DNA of 64,000 bases from Candidatus Woesearchaeota archaeon (GTDB taxonomy: Archaea; Nanobdellota; Nanobdellia; Woesearchaeales; JAFGPW01). The notes under the pieces were generated by a model. The model ran no database searches. It was not told the origin of the DNA and saw only the letters and a program-made list of their open reading frames with translations. The position numbers and the translations under genes are program-made. Below are positions 1 through 10,914 of this stretch, in pieces; position 1 is the first letter of the stretch, and every line of letters begins with the position of its first letter. Where the stretch lies: the NCBI GenBank assembly GCA_016935985.1, contig JAFGPW010000005.1, positions 124,001-188,000 on the forward strand, written 5' to 3'.

Positions 1-2
1 CC

Positions 3-3000
3 GGCACCGGCGGCGACCTGCGGCTCATGAAATACGTCGGCGCCGGCTCGGCGAACCCCCTCGGCAGCGCGACCGTCAACACGGAGCTCAACGTCTCCTA
101 TCCCTTCCGGCTCACGGCGATCGGCAACCGGATTGACCTCTACTTCAACGGCAGCGGCACGCCGAACCTATCATACACCGACTCGTCGAACCCCTACCTC
201 TTCGGCTGGGTCGAGGCGAACGCATCAGCCAACTACACAGTCACCGGCCTTGGCGTGCACGACCCGACGCTCGTCTCGCCCCTGCGCAACGTGAGCATCG
301 GCGTCAACGGCACCTGGGCCGACGCCCTTCTAACGCCTCAGACTGCCTCCTTCCAGCTCAACCGGCAGGTCGGCCTCAACTCCGGCCTCAACACGATCAC
401 GATCTATGCGGAGGACAACGCGACCTCGCTCACCAGCCCCTACAACAAGGCGGAGATAGACATAACGGTCTATTCCGACACCGTAGGGCCGCAGATAAGC
501 CCGATCACCCCTTCCGTCCCCTTCGGCGGCGACACCTACGGCCAGAACATCACCATCAACCTCACGGTCCAGGATGTGAACTGGACGGCAAAAGGCCCGT
601 TCCTTCTCGCCAACACCACGGCGAACATCACGATCACGCCGGACCTCCTGACCAGCCCCACCCCGATGACTCTCGTCTCGACCCAGAACACGGTCGACAG
701 CTATGGCTACCTCATCGAGACCGCCTATGACCCAAACACCGGCCGCTACACCGTTTCTCCCGGTACCTACCTCGTGACCGTCACGGCGGCCGACCTCTTC
801 GGCAATGTCGCCACCGCGAACGGCACCTTCGACGTCTCCGACACCACCGGATCGTCGGCCGCCTACAACATCACCGACTCCGACTTCCCGCTCGGCCTCG
901 GCTACGCGGTCCACACGCGAGGACGGACCTACACCTTCGAGGCGAACTTCTCCGAATGGACGAACGTCACCGACATCATCCTCGAGCCGGCAGGCGTCTC
1001 CGGCCTCCAGCCGACGGCAGGCCTCTCGAGCGTCTTTGTGAATGAGACGGTCGTCAACGGCGCCCGCACCGCATACACCTACAGCATCTCCGTACCGACC
1101 TACTCCTATTTCGACAACCTGTCCCATGACACGCCGCGCGCGCAAATCCGGATCGTCGGGACCGACACGAGCGGCAACGACATTTTAATCAGCACCTACC
1201 CCTTCAGGGTCGACACGAGCGCGCCCGACCCACCGCTCTTCCAGCCGCACCTCTACAACGGCGGCACCGTCTACATCAATGACCCGGGCATAACAATCTC
1301 TGGCTGGGAGGCAGACCGCGAGGCGGACGTGAACATATCCATCATGATAAACTCCGACATTGAGGTCAACGCGAGCACGCTCTCGGCATATGCCACCCTC
1401 CTCGGAACCGGCACCCTTGCGCAGCCGGCGGCAGTCGGCGCCGGCTACGTGCTCCTCGTCGGCGACAAGACCATCGAGTTCACGATCGCAGGATTCCTCG
1501 AGATCGTCGGCGCGAACCGCACAGGAAGCGTCTACTACGGCATCACTGACGTCAGCTACAACGCCGGCCTCAGCCAGACGCGGGTGAACGTGACGCCGAC
1601 GATCGAGACGCCGGCGCCAGCGGGGCAGGCCGTCAACACCTACGACAGCGACCGGCCGACCGGCTGGTGGGGGTTCTCGACGCTCACGCTTCCCACAGGC
1701 AATAACTCGGTCTACGCATTCGGCATCGACCAGTTCGGCAACCGGGGGCTGCCGAACATAACCTACCTCTTCTATGACGGGCAGGCGCCTTCCACCGGGA
1801 CCTTCCAGCTCCCGAACCAGACGAGGACGAGCGACAACCGGACGAACATATCAGTCACCCTCAATGACGGGCCGGCAGGCGCCTATTCGGGCATCAACAT
1901 CACCACCATCAACCTCACGATCAACTCATCATCCATCGCCCAGACCTACGGCTGCGGAGGCACCATCACCTGCAGGAGGCCCGATGGCAACCAGAGCCAG
2001 GCCGGAGACCAAACCGTCGTCATCACCTACGCGCCCCCGGCCGGGACGCTCCCCTTCGACCAGTACGACATGACTATCTACGCAGAGGATCGGGCGGGAA
2101 ACAACCTCAGCCAATCCTGGTGGTTCCTGATCACCGAGGCCTCCCCCGGCATCCCGAACCTCACGCTCGACGGCGGCTATCGGTTCTCAGACGCGTACTA
2201 CATCAACCAGACCGACTTTATCGGCACCCTATCCTACCCAGACACCCACATCTACGATGAAAGCCTCAACATTTCCGTCCTGACCGGCGTCGGCGCGGTC
2301 GGCTACACGAGCCTCTCGCTCAACTCATTCAACCTCTCCTACACAAGCTTCTCCGAATCCCTCTACGAGCACAGCATACGGGTCGACGCGACGAAGGAGA
2401 TCAACGCGACCGCGAACGGCACAGGCGTCTCGTTCCACGACATCGTCGTCGACCAGACGGCGCCCCAGCTCTGGATCACCAGCAAGAACGCGACCAACAC
2501 CAATACCTTCGTCGTGGCGGGGAACTACCTCGACCAGAACCTCACCGCCACCGAGAGCGTCGATGGCTATCCAGACCTCAACAAGATCAACGTGACGCTC
2601 CGCTGGAACCCGACCATCCCTCAGACCAGCCAGACGTATGCGACGATATCTTCGATTGCTGACCACAACACCAACGGCACCTGGCAAGCGACGCTTATAG
2701 GCCCCGACTACCCAATCATCGTCAACGTGACGACGGTCGCGTGCGACCGTGCGGGCAACTGCGGCACCGTCCAGCAGACGATGGTCTACGACGACCGGGA
2801 GCCGACCGCCTCCCAGACCGGCGGCGATGACGGCTGGACGAACGGCAACGTGAGCGTGACCGTCTCGGGCGACGACTCCAGCTCGAGCCCGAACAGCGGC
2901 GTCTGCCAGGTCGTGATCGACGGCACCCGCTACGACGGGAGCTCGCACACGATCGTCTACTCGACCGAGCAGAGCCAATCCCACACCTACTCGGCGATCG

Positions 3001-6000
3001 ACTGCGCCGGCAACCCGTCCGCCACCGGCTCGTTCATGATACAAATCGACCGCTCGAACCCGGTGACCGCGATCAACCGCACGAGCCCGACCGTCACCTA
3101 CCAGAACGACACCTGGTACAACCAGACCTTCACCGTCTACCTCGATGACGACAACGACGCCGGCGCGCCGCCGTCAGGCGTCAGCGGCACCACCTACTGC
3201 ACCAGCGGCGCGGCATGCGACCCCGGCACCGCCTACACCTCCTCAGGAGTCTCGGTGTCGAGCCAGGGCGCGAACTACGTCAACTACCGTTCCGGCGACA
3301 ACGCGGGGAACAGCCAGGACGTCCAGCGGTATGTCTTCTACGTCGACACGACGCAGCCGGCGATAACGGTTTCCGGTGTCCAGTCGGCAGGCGCGCCGGC
3401 GACGATCCCCTACGGTATCGACACCTGGAAGACCGCCGACTCCTCGGTCATCGTCTCCGGCAGCGTCACCGAGGCGTACCCCTACCAGATGTACTACCAG
3501 GTGAACGGCTCGGGCGCGACCGTGATACCCTTCACCAACACGAGCGGGACATTCGCCTACAACTTCACCTACGGCATCAGCGCCGATGCCGCTCTCACGG
3601 TCTGGATCGAGGACCACGCCGGCAACCGGGACAGCCACACCATCACGGTCCTCCACGACGCCCAGGCGCCGACGGTCAACCTCACGGGGATCAGCCAGGG
3701 CTTCGTCTACCCCGGCACCTACAGCGCGTTCACGCGCAGCCAGACGCCGCAGCTGACCCTCATCACCGACGAGCCGGCGACGTGCGTGCTCGCCGACGAC
3801 GATTTCGCTACCTTCGCGCAGTTCGACACGACCGGCGGGACCACGCACACCAAGACGCTCGACGACGGCTCCACGCTCTTCTCCGACCTGATGGGCGAGC
3901 AGTTCGAGCCGACGAACAGCCGGTATGTCTCCTGCCGCGACGACATCTTCAACTACGCGAACAGGACGCTTGCCATCGTGTATGACACCATGCCGCCGGA
4001 CGTGAACGTCACCCTCGTCAAGAGCCCGGCCGGCCCCGGCCCGGTCGAGATGCCGCTCGGCTACGACCTCTTCCGGCTGTCGGCGGGGACCACCGAGACC
4101 TACGCGATAACGACGCTCCCAGAGAAGACGCGCTGCAAGTATGCCGGCGGCAAGGGCTACGCGCCGACGATAATCGACGACCGGACCTTCTTCGACGGCA
4201 GCATGACGGACTTCAGCGACATGAACTACACCGCCGCGCACCTGCAGGACTATTCGATGGCGAGCATGGTCGCGCTCTACGGCGCGGACATGAACAACTG
4301 GACCGGCAGCTACACCTACTACGTCGGCTGCGAGGACGAGGCGGGCAACCTCGGCCCGCTCGCGAGGACCGACTTTACCGTCAACTTCACCGGGCTTGTC
4401 GTCTCCATCACGAACCCAGCGAGCGACGGCGCGGTCATCCCGACCTCCTCCTTCCTGCTGAACGTCTCGACCTCGAAATCGGTCAACTGCAGCTACCGGC
4501 TCGACGGCGGCGCGACGACGCTCATGGCGAGCACGAACGCGTACGTCCACAGCCAGCAGCTCAGCCCAGGGGAAGGCGCCCACTCGGTCCTTGTCAGGTG
4601 CCAGGGCTACCCGAACCTCGACGTGAACCAGACGCGCTCCTTCACGATCGACACCCAGCCGCCGAACAGGAGCCAGACGCCGGCGGTCACCTCCTCCACC
4701 CATCCTGAAGGCACCTGGGTCACCGGCACGGACGCGCCGAACCCGGTCTTCCAGTGGCACTTCTCCGACCCGAGCGGCTCAGGCATATCGCGGTACGAAT
4801 ACTACCTCAGCGGCACCGGCGGGACCGTGCTCCTCGACGGAACGGTCGTGTCCGGCACGCAGACCGCGAACACCACTGCCTCCACCATCGCCTACAATGG
4901 CGTCTCGGATGGCCAGTACACCTACACCATACAGGCAGTCGACAACGCCGGGCACACGAGCGGCTGGGAGACCTACGCCATCATGGTGAACGCGCAGGGG
5001 CCAGCGGTCGCCATCGCTACGCCGGCCGACGGCTACCTCTCGCGGCAGGAGAGCGTGACGCTCGTCATGAACCTCTCCGACGTCGCCTCCTGCTGGTACC
5101 GCGTGAACGGCGGGAACGCGACCGCTTTCGGCTGCTCCTCGGGCCAGCAGACCCTCACCGTCTCCGGCCTGAACAACACCGCCATCCAGGGCACCCAGTA
5201 CACGATCGCCGTCACCGTGAACGACACCGGCGGGCTCACCGCCTCGGACTCGGTGTCGATAACCGTCGACGACGTGACGCCGAACATCAACAGCCTCACC
5301 GTGTCCCCGAACCCGGCTGCCCACGAAGAGATAACCATCTCCTTCAACAGCGACGACGACGTCAATGCGAGCCTGAACTCGGTCACGGTCGGGAGCAACC
5401 CGGCGGCCTACGCGTCCGGCCAGTGGTCCTACACCTACACCCTCTCCACCTCAGACGGCGGCGACGGCAACAAGACGATAACCGTGCGGCTCACCGACAC
5501 CGCAGGCAACCAGAACTCGACCACCGCCCAGGTCAGGCTGGATGCGACCGGCCCGGCAGAGCCGGTGATGTGGACGAGCACCTTCACCACGACGACCCCC
5601 TCCGGCCAGCTCATCGGCTTCCTCAACGAGCCGGGGACCGTCTACGTCACCGACCTGAACGACACCCTTGTCGCGACCGCCACCACGTCGATCGTATCCT
5701 CATGCACGTCGGAGCCAATCTATACCGGCGCTGCAGGCACGAACGTCATCCAGGTGCTCGACACCCTCGTCGCGAACGGCACCTTCACCACCGCCGACTA
5801 CATCGAGATACCGAGCCAGATCAGGCCCTCCTTCCGGCGCTACGATATCCAGACGATCACCGACGTCACCGGCCAGTATTCCCACCTCAACCTCGACGGG
5901 ACGCTTCTCGCGAACCTCTCCGGAGGGACGGTACGCGTCTGCGACACCCCCTACCCCTCAGGCTGGTTCAACATAACCGTCTCCAACCTCACCTCTGGAT

Positions 6001-9000
6001 CCAACCGTTTCATCATAGTGGGAGAGGACCTGCTCGGCACCGACGGCGTGCCCACCGACCCACCGGTGGAGATCATCTACGACGACGCGCCCCCCCAGAT
6101 CGGCGGCAGGACGCCGGGCCCGAACACCCGGACCTCAGATTCCGTGTCGGCGGTCGTCTTCACCTGCACCGACGGGCAGTCGCTCGTCAACCAGTCGAGC
6201 CTCAGCATGGACTTCAACGGCACGACCTACCTATGCGCGAACGCGAGCCTGTCCTGCCAGCAGAACGGCAACACCTACACGGTCACCTACAGCCACGGCT
6301 CGGCGCTCCCCTACAGCTCCTATCCCGTGACCGCGCGCTGCGCGGACAACGCCGGCAGGCAGGCGTCCTCAGCCTGGGTCTTCCAGGTCGACGACAACGT
6401 CACCCACGCGCCGACGGTCAACGTCACGAACGCGGTCTACCACAGCGCGACAAGCGTCTACTACACGAGCGACGTCCAGCCGCTCGTCCTGCTCGACTAC
6501 TCGCTCGACACGCCCTATGACGTGACGCTCTCGCACACCGGCATCGGCGCCGACGGCTCGACAGCCGGCTCGGACGACCCGACCCTCGTGCAGGCCCTCA
6601 AGACCGGGGAGACCACCTTCTCGCTCGGCGTCCTCCAGCCCCTCCCCGGCATAGCGGGGACCGAGGATTACACCTTCCAGCTCAACCTAGAGAGCTTCAA
6701 GACCTACGAGCCGGGGAACGACTCGGCGGTCGGCGTTCATGCTGTCGACATCAGGGTCGACACGCAGGCGCCCACCATCGCCTACACCGGTCCGCTCGCG
6801 ACGAACAACCTGACGAACTTCACGGTGACCGGCACCTATGACGAGACGAACCCTGCGGGGATCGCCATCTCCGGCGACGTCTACGGCGCGCCTGTCGCGG
6901 TCACCGGCTATGCGGCAGGCGCCTTCAGCGCGACAGTCTCGTTCACCGGTTCGGCCTGGACCGAAGGGAACAAGAGCCTCACCCTGGCGATCACGGACCT
7001 GTTCGGCAGGAGCGCTTCGCAGCAGGTCCAGGTGACGTACGACATAACGGCGCCAGAATCGCAGATCCAGTCGCTGTCGCAGAACGGCAGGACCGTGACC
7101 GCGGATCTCGCCAACAGCGGCGGCGCCACCTCCTGCCAGATCAAATGGAGCGCCGCCGAGGCCTGGACCTCTGCGCAGACGCTCAACGCGAGCCAAGCCA
7201 CGGCCGAGCACACCTACGCGTCCGACGGCACCTACGAGGTCTCCTACCGGTGCAGGGACCAGGCAGGCAACTACGACCCGACCCCTGCGACGCAGACCGC
7301 CTCCCTCGACCAGACGGCTCCCGCGATCTCGGCGGTCTCAGCCTCGCCGAGCCCGGCGAACAGCATCATCAACGTCTCCTTCACGGCGACCGACGCGCAT
7401 TCGGGGATCGCCTCGCAGGCGGTGAGCATCCCTGCGGCGAACGTCACCTGCGCCGGCATCGACACGGTCGCGCCGGACTTCACCTACTCCTGCAACGTCG
7501 CCGGCGTTATAGCAGACAACGTCCCGCATGCCATCAACATCACCGTCAATGACGGCTCCGGCATTCCGGCGTCGGCGATCGTCACCGCGAGCATCGACAC
7601 CGTCGCGCCGAACATCACAACCGTGCTCGCCCAGAACGTGCCGATCACCTCCCCCGAGTACCGGACCAACCTCAGCTGGTTCACGGCCCGCATCACCACG
7701 AGCGAGCAGGCGGCCTGTTACTACAGCACGACGCCCATCGCCGGGCTCCCGACGAACGCCTTCAGCGCGACCGGCAGCACCACGCACACCACCAACCTCA
7801 CGCTCAACGAGAACGCGTATACCACCTACCACTTCAAGTGCCGCGACGCCGCCGGCAACTACCCGGCATCATCGGCGAGCGTCACCGTCTACCGCGACAC
7901 CCTGCCGCCGTTCATCGGGAGCGTCGCCATCAGCCCGATCCATGCGTCGGCGGGGACGACGAACTACACCGCGAGCCAGTACGCCGTCTTCTCGGGAGAG
8001 ACCGAGCAGATGGCGCGCGTCGAGCTCTATCTCGGCGGCACCTACATCGTCCAGGACGTCGCGGATGATGCGGTCGCCATCGGCATCGACAATTACCAGT
8101 TCCAAGGGCACGACAGCTACACGCTCCCGCGCGGCGCGGTCGTCACCTTCACCGACCTCATGGGCGTGCAGGCAGAGCTCCAGAGCGACATGCCGGGCCA
8201 TACGAGCTTCACGGTGCTGCCCGGCCAGTACGAGCCGATACTGTTCGACACCATAGGCAGCTACCGCTTCACCGTCATGCTCGGCGCGACCGAGAACGAC
8301 AACCTCACGGTCACGATCCAGGACCGGAACTCGTCCTTCTCCATCAACCAGTCGCTCGCGTCGCGCGCGAACCAGCCGCTCGTGGTCCAGCTCAGGGCCC
8401 TCGACCAGCTGGGCACCGGGCTGCTCTACACCTATCCCTACTCGCTCTACTACGACAGCAGGGCGCCGACTATCGCCGTCACGCCGACGAACGGGACCTA
8501 CACCACGAACCGCCGGCAGCCGGTTGTCGCGACCATCCAGGACGCCGGCTTCGGCGTCAACCAGAGCAGCATCACGGCACGCATCATGACACCATCGGGT
8601 CAGATCCAGTGCGACACCTCCTCCTGCACGCCTTCATCCGTCAATCCGTCCTACAGCCCGGCGACCGGTGTCCTCACCCTCACGCCCACCTCGGACCTGA
8701 CGAGCCAGAACCGGACCGTGATCAACGTCACCGTCTACGCCGAGGACGGCCTCGGGAACAGCAACCGCTCTGACACGAGCTTCATCTTCGACACGACCGT
8801 GCCGCTCTTCGACCGCTTCTCCTACACCCCTCTCTTTGTCGACGCCGGAGGCGCGCACTACACGAACACCACCCAGCCAACGGTCTACGCAATCTTCTCA
8901 GAGACCGTCATCCTGACGCGCTTCACCATCGGCTCCATCGACGCGCTCGGCGACGGCGACGTCTCCACGACCGACAACCGCACCTTCACCGTCTCAGGCC

Positions 9001-10913
9001 GCTACCTCGCTGGCTCGCAAGGATACCTCATCAACGTCACCGCCGTCCCGCTCGGCAGGACCGGCAACGCGGGGAGCTGGACCGACACGCTCTACGTCGA
9101 CGCCGACCAGCCCACAGTCACCATCGCCCAGCCGTCCATGGCGCTCACGAACGTCCAGGATATCATCGTCGCGGGGAGCTGCACCGACTACGCGCCGGCG
9201 CGGCTCACGGTCAACGGCCAGGACGCGAACTGCTCGGGCGGCGCCTACTCGACAGCGCACCGGCTCTCGAACGGCGCCAACACGATAACCGTCGCCCTCA
9301 CCGACAAGGTCGGCAGGGTCGCGAACGCAACGCGGAACATCACGCTCGACACGACGATCCCCGGGACGCCGGTCCTCTGGCCGCTCCCGGCGCTCTCGGC
9401 GCGCCAGACCATCTCCATCATCGGCTACGTCCCCGGCGAGGGGGACACCGCCGTCGTCGTCAGGAACGAGAGCTTCGAGGCGGTCCAGACCGACACCGGC
9501 GGCCCGCGCTCAGGGCTCCTCGACTACAACCGCCAGGTCCAGGGATACCTCGGCTCGACCGCGGCATTCATCAACCCCGGCACGAACCCGCTCTCGCTCT
9601 ACCAAGACACCTATCTCACCTTCAGCTTCTCCGGCAGGGACTACTTCGAGCGCTTCGCGACGAGCTCGGTGTCGTCTGGCGCAGGCGTCTACCGCCTCGA
9701 CTTCACCCCGACGCTCCCCGCGACCCAGCTCCCCGCGACCCTGAACGTCTGGAACACGAGCCACCCGGACAACTGGTTCAACCTCTCGGTGAACCTGCGG
9801 CAGGGCAACAACACCTTCTACGTCCTCGCCCGCGACCAGGCGGGGAACCACGGCAGCCAGGCCGGCCCGCTGACCGTCTACTACGACCCCGCGCTCACGC
9901 TCAACATAACGCTCGTCGAGCCGGCCGACGGCGTGGTGAACTACAACGACATGTTCGTCACGAACGGCCAGACGATACCGGTCAGGGTGACGACGACGCT
10001 CGACGCCCGCTGCACGATCAGCCATTCCTCGGACAGCGTCGCGCGCTCCTTCCAGGACCTGCCGATGCAGGCGGACGCGTTCGGCAGGACCCACACCTTC
10101 ACCGTCTCGGCATCGAGCTGCGGCGAGGAGAGCGGCCCCTACTGCCAGGTCGGCGGGCCCACCCACTACCACCACTACCTGATCACCTGTGAGGGCAGCA
10201 ACGTCTCGGTCGACGCCCAGTCGCTCCCCGTCTGCTTCAGGGTGAACACCTTCATGCAGTCGTACAACCCCTACAGCGTGTACGGCGAGAACCTCTGCAC
10301 GAGCACGGCCTGCTCGTCGACGATGCCCGGCGACTGCACCGCCCCGGCCTGCGGGCTCTACGACGGCGACCCGAACGGCTGCAGCGGCGCCGGCTGCAGG
10401 TACTGCGTCGGGTCGGGCAGCTGCCTGCAGTCCTGCTCTGACTGCGCGCCGCCGTACGTCTACGACATCGACCCCGCCGACGGCATCTGCGACGACGGCG
10501 TCGACTGCCCGACCGAGTACGCGGGCGACCAGACCGGTTGCATCGGCCATCCGGCGTGTCGGTGGTGCCCCTCGAGCGCGACGCAGAACGCCCAGGTATG
10601 CCTCCAGAGCTCCTGCAGCCTCTGCGGCGGCAACCTCTACGACAACCTCGTTCCCTACGGCGAGTGCGACGACCTCGCGCCGTGCCCCGACTGCGAGGAC
10701 GTGCACGCCTCTGACTGCCTGTGCGGCCCCTCATGCGCGAACGTCGGCAACATCTACGGCGTGTGCGGCGGCGAGCTCCAGGAATGCGCCGACTGCTCGA
10801 CGCACGCGGCCGCGTGCGTCTGCCCGACCTCCTGCGTGAACGCCGGCAGCACCACCGGCGTGTGCGGCGGCGACATGAGCGGCGGCGGGCCCATCGGAGG
10901 GTGGGAGGACTGA
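3..10913 (+). CDS. Giant Ig-like repeat surface protein, 5'-truncated, Cys-rich C-terminus
   Basis: This is an extracellular repeat protein, probably an adhesin or surface fibre. The frame is open from base 3, so the true start lies upstream of the window and the Met codon at 27 is internal. At least 3,636 aa are encoded here. The first 85 or so residues look like the end of a LamG/concanavalin-like domain (…LYFNG…). Tens of bacterial-Ig-like modules follow, with the usual D-x-x-x-P linkers and D-x-A-G-N turns. Several modules carry a Cys pair (…ATCVLADDDF… to …YVSCRDD…), probably disulfides. One cupredoxin-like insert lies at about 8,020-8,330. From about 10,120 a His/Cys motif (GPYCQVGGPTHYHHYLITC) leads into a tail very rich in cysteine with C-x-C-x3-C units. 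N-x-S/T sequons are frequent, which suggests N-glycosylation. It ends one base before the next giant gene, whose ribosome site lies in its last codons. The substrate or partner is unknown. Confidence 0.9.
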   Translation, partial: GTGGDLRLMKYVGAGSANPLGSATVNTELNVSYPFRLTAIGNRIDLYFNGSGTPNLSYTDSSNPYLFGWVEANASANYTVTGLGVHDPTLVSPLRNVSIGVNGTWADALLTPQTASFQLNRQVGLNSGLNTITIYAEDNATSLTSPYNKAEIDITVYSDTVGPQISPITPSVPFGGDTYGQNITINLTVQDVNWTAKGPFLLANTTANITITPDLLTSPTPMTLVSTQNTVDSYGYLIETAYDPNTGRYTVSPGTYLVTVTAADLFGNVATANGTFDVSDTTGSSAAYNITDSDFPLGLGYAVHTRGRTYTFEANFSEWTNVTDIILEPAGVSGLQPTAGLSSVFVNETVVNGARTAYTYSISVPTYSYFDNLSHDTPRAQIRIVGTDTSGNDILISTYPFRVDTSAPDPPLFQPHLYNGGTVYINDPGITISGWEADREADVNISIMINSDIEVNASTLSAYATLLGTGTLAQPAAVGAGYVLLVGDKTIEFTIAGFLEIVGANRTGSVYYGITDVSYNAGLSQTRVNVTPTIETPAPAGQAVNTYDSDRPTGWWGFSTLTLPTGNNSVYAFGIDQFGNRGLPNITYLFYDGQAPSTGTFQLPNQTRTSDNRTNISVTLNDGPAGAYSGINITTINLTINSSSIAQTYGCGGTITCRRPDGNQSQAGDQTVVITYAPPAGTLPFDQYDMTIYAEDRAGNNLSQSWWFLITEASPGIPNLTLDGGYRFSDAYYINQTDFIGTLSYPDTHIYDESLNISVLTGVGAVGYTSLSLNSFNLSYTSFSESLYEHSIRVDATKEINATANGTGVSFHDIVVDQTAPQLWITSKNATNTNTFVVAGNYLDQNLTATESVDGYPDLNKINVTLRWNPTIPQTSQTYATISSIADHNTNGTWQATLIGPDYPIIVNVTTVACDRAGNCGTVQQTMVYDDREPTASQTGGDDGWTNGNVSVTVSGDDSSSSPNSGVCQVVIDGTRYDGSSHTIVYSTEQSQSHTYSAIDCAGNPSATGSFMIQIDRSNPVTAINRTSPTVTYQNDTWYNQTFTVYLDDDNDAGAPPSGVSGTTYCTSGAACDPGTAYTSSGVSVSSQGANYVNYRSGDNAGNSQDVQRYVFYVDTTQPAITVSGVQSAGAPATIPYGIDTWKTADSSVIVSGSVTEAYPYQMYYQVNGSGATVIPFTNTSGTFAYNFTYGISADAALTVWIEDHAGNRDSHTITVLHDAQAPTVNLTGISQGFVYPGTYSAFTRSQTPQLTLITDEPATCVLADDDFATFAQFDTTGGTTHTKTLDDGSTLFSDLMGEQFEPTNSRYVSCRDDIFNYANRTLAIVYDTMPPDVNVTLVKSPAGPGPVEMPLGYDLFRLSAGTTETYAITTLPEKTRCKYAGGKGYAPTIIDDRTFFDGSMTDFSDMNYTAAHLQDYSMASMVALYGADMNNWTGSYTYYVGCEDEAGNLGPLARTDFTVNFTGLVVSITNPASDGAVIPTSSFLLNVSTSKSVNCSYRLDGGATTLMASTNAYVHSQQLSPGEGAHSVLVRCQGYPNLDVNQTRSFTIDTQPPNRSQTPAVTSSTHPEGTWVTGTDAPNPVFQWHFSDPSGSGISRYEYYLSGTGGTVLLDGTVVSGTQTANTTASTIAYNGVSDGQYTYTIQAVDNAGHTSGWETYAIMVNAQGPAVAIATPADGYLSRQESVTLVMNLSDVASCWYRVNGGNATAFGCSSGQQTLTVSGLNNTAIQGTQYTIAVTVNDTGGLTASDSVSITVDDVTPNINSLTVSPNPAAHEEITISFNSDDDVNASLNSVTVGSNPAAYASGQWSYTYTLSTSDGGDGNKTITVRLTDTAGNQNSTTAQVRLDATGPAEPVMWTSTFTTTTPSGQLIGFLNEPGTVYVTDLNDTLVATATTSIVSSCTSEPIYTGAAGTNVIQVLDTLVANGTFTTADYIEIPSQIRPSFRRYDIQTITDVTGQYSHLNLDGTLLANLSGGTVRVCDTPYPSGWFNITVSNLTSGSNRFIIVGEDLLGTDGVPTDPPVEIIYDDAPPQIGGRTPGPNTRTSDSVSAVVFTCTDGQSLVNQSSLSMDFNGTTYLCANASLSCQQNGNTYTVTYSHGSALPYSSYPVTARCADNAGRQASSAWVFQVDDNVTHAPTVNVTNAVYHSATSVYYTSDVQPLVLLDYSLDTPYDVTLSHTGIGADGSTAGSDDPTLVQALKTGETTFSLGVLQPLPGIAGTEDYTFQLNLESFKTYEPGNDSAVGVHAVDIRVDTQAPTIAYTGPLATNNLTNFTVTGTYDETNPAGIAISGDVYGAPVAVTGYAAGAFSATVSFTGSAWTEGNKSLTLAITDLFGRSASQQVQVTYDITAPESQIQSLSQNGRTVTADLANSGGATSCQIKWSAAEAWTSAQTLNASQATAEHTYASDGTYEVSYRCRDQAGNYDPTPATQTASLDQTAPAISAVSASPSPANSIINVSFTATDAHSGIASQAVSIPAANVTCAGIDTVAPDFTYSCNVAGVIADNVPHAINITVNDGSGIPASAIVTASIDTVAPNITTVLAQNVPITSPEYRTNLSWFTARITTSEQAACYYSTTPIAGLPTNAFSATGSTTHTTNLTLNENAYTTYHFKCRDAAGNYPASSASVTVYRDTLPPFIGSVAISPIHASAGTTNYTASQYAVFSGETEQMARVELYLGGTYIVQDVADDAVAIGIDNYQFQGHDSYTLPRGAVVTFTDLMGVQAELQSDMPGHTSFTVLPGQYEPILFDTIGSYRFTVMLGATENDNLTVTIQDRNSSFSINQSLASRANQPLVVQLRALDQLGTGLLYTYPYSLYYDSRAPTIAVTPTNGTYTTNRRQPVVATIQDAGFGVNQSSITARIMTPSGQIQCDTSSCTPSSVNPSYSPATGVLTLTPTSDLTSQNRTVINVTVYAEDGLGNSNRSDTSFIFDTTVPLFDRFSYTPLFVDAGGAHYTNTTQPTVYAIFSETVILTRFTIGSIDALGDGDVSTTDNRTFTVSGRYLAGSQGYLINVTAVPLGRTGNAGSWTDTLYVDADQPTVTIAQPSMALTNVQDIIVAGSCTDYAPARLTVNGQDANCSGGAYSTAHRLSNGANTITVALTDKVGRVANATRNITLDTTIPGTPVLWPLPALSARQTISIIGYVPGEGDTAVVVRNESFEAVQTDTGGPRSGLLDYNRQVQGYLGSTAAFINPGTNPLSLYQDTYLTFSFSGRDYFERFATSSVSSGAGVYRLDFTPTLPATQLPATLNVWNTSHPDNWFNLSVNLRQGNNTFYVLARDQAGNHGSQAGPLTVYYDPALTLNITLVEPADGVVNYNDMFVTNGQTIPVRVTTTLDARCTISHSSDSVARSFQDLPMQADAFGRTHTFTVSASSCGEESGPYCQVGGPTHYHHYLITCEGSNVSVDAQSLPVCFRVNTFMQSYNPYSVYGENLCTSTACSSTMPGDCTAPACGLYDGDPNGCSGAGCRYCVGSGSCLQSCSDCAPPYVYDIDPADGICDDGVDCPTEYAGDQTGCIGHPACRWCPSSATQNAQVCLQSSCSLCGGNLYDNLVPYGECDDLAPCPDCEDVHASDCLCGPSCANVGNIYGVCGGELQECADCSTHAAACVCPTSCVNAGSTTGVCGGDMSGGGPIGGWED
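8020..8330 (+). other. Cupredoxin-like domain inserted in an Ig module (first giant)
   Basis: Within one Ig-like module the strand …VELYLGG is followed by about 100 residues with the cupredoxin cadence: a hydrophobic strand with DNYQF, then LPRGAVVTFTDLMG, then a Gly/Pro turn, then FDTIGSYRFTV. The Ig module resumes afterwards. The Cys and the C-terminal His/Met ligands of copper cupredoxins are missing, so a structural role is more likely than redox chemistry. The assignment rests on pattern resemblance only. Confidence 0.45.
10282..10910 (+). other. Cys-rich C-terminal tail of the first giant protein
   Basis: This part of the first giant protein contains repeated short Cys units such as CLCGPSCANVGNIYGVCGG and CVCPTSCVNAGSTTGVCGG, plus CRYC and CRWC elements. 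The density of cysteines suggests a disulfide-stabilised or metal-binding terminal head. The second giant protein has a clearly related tail at 25,573-26,517, and the third does not. A loose likeness to PSI or granulin-type small domains is possible but unproven. Confidence 0.75.
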
Positions 10914-10914
10914 G

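Noticed and set aside
3243-4760. Long minus-strand open frame inside the first giant (505 aa)
   Set aside because: It is Arg/Val/Gly/Asp-rich with no domain, and lies fully inside a plus-strand gene whose translation shows clear Ig modules. It is a by-product of high GC, as are the other long minus-strand frames (for example 21,115-23,238, 24,598-26,310, 52,064-53,161 and 54,276-55,313).
4754-6520. Plus-strand open frame of 588 codons in another frame of the first giant
   Set aside because: The translation is dominated by Arg, His and Pro with no recognisable domain, and it overlaps the real coding frame completely.
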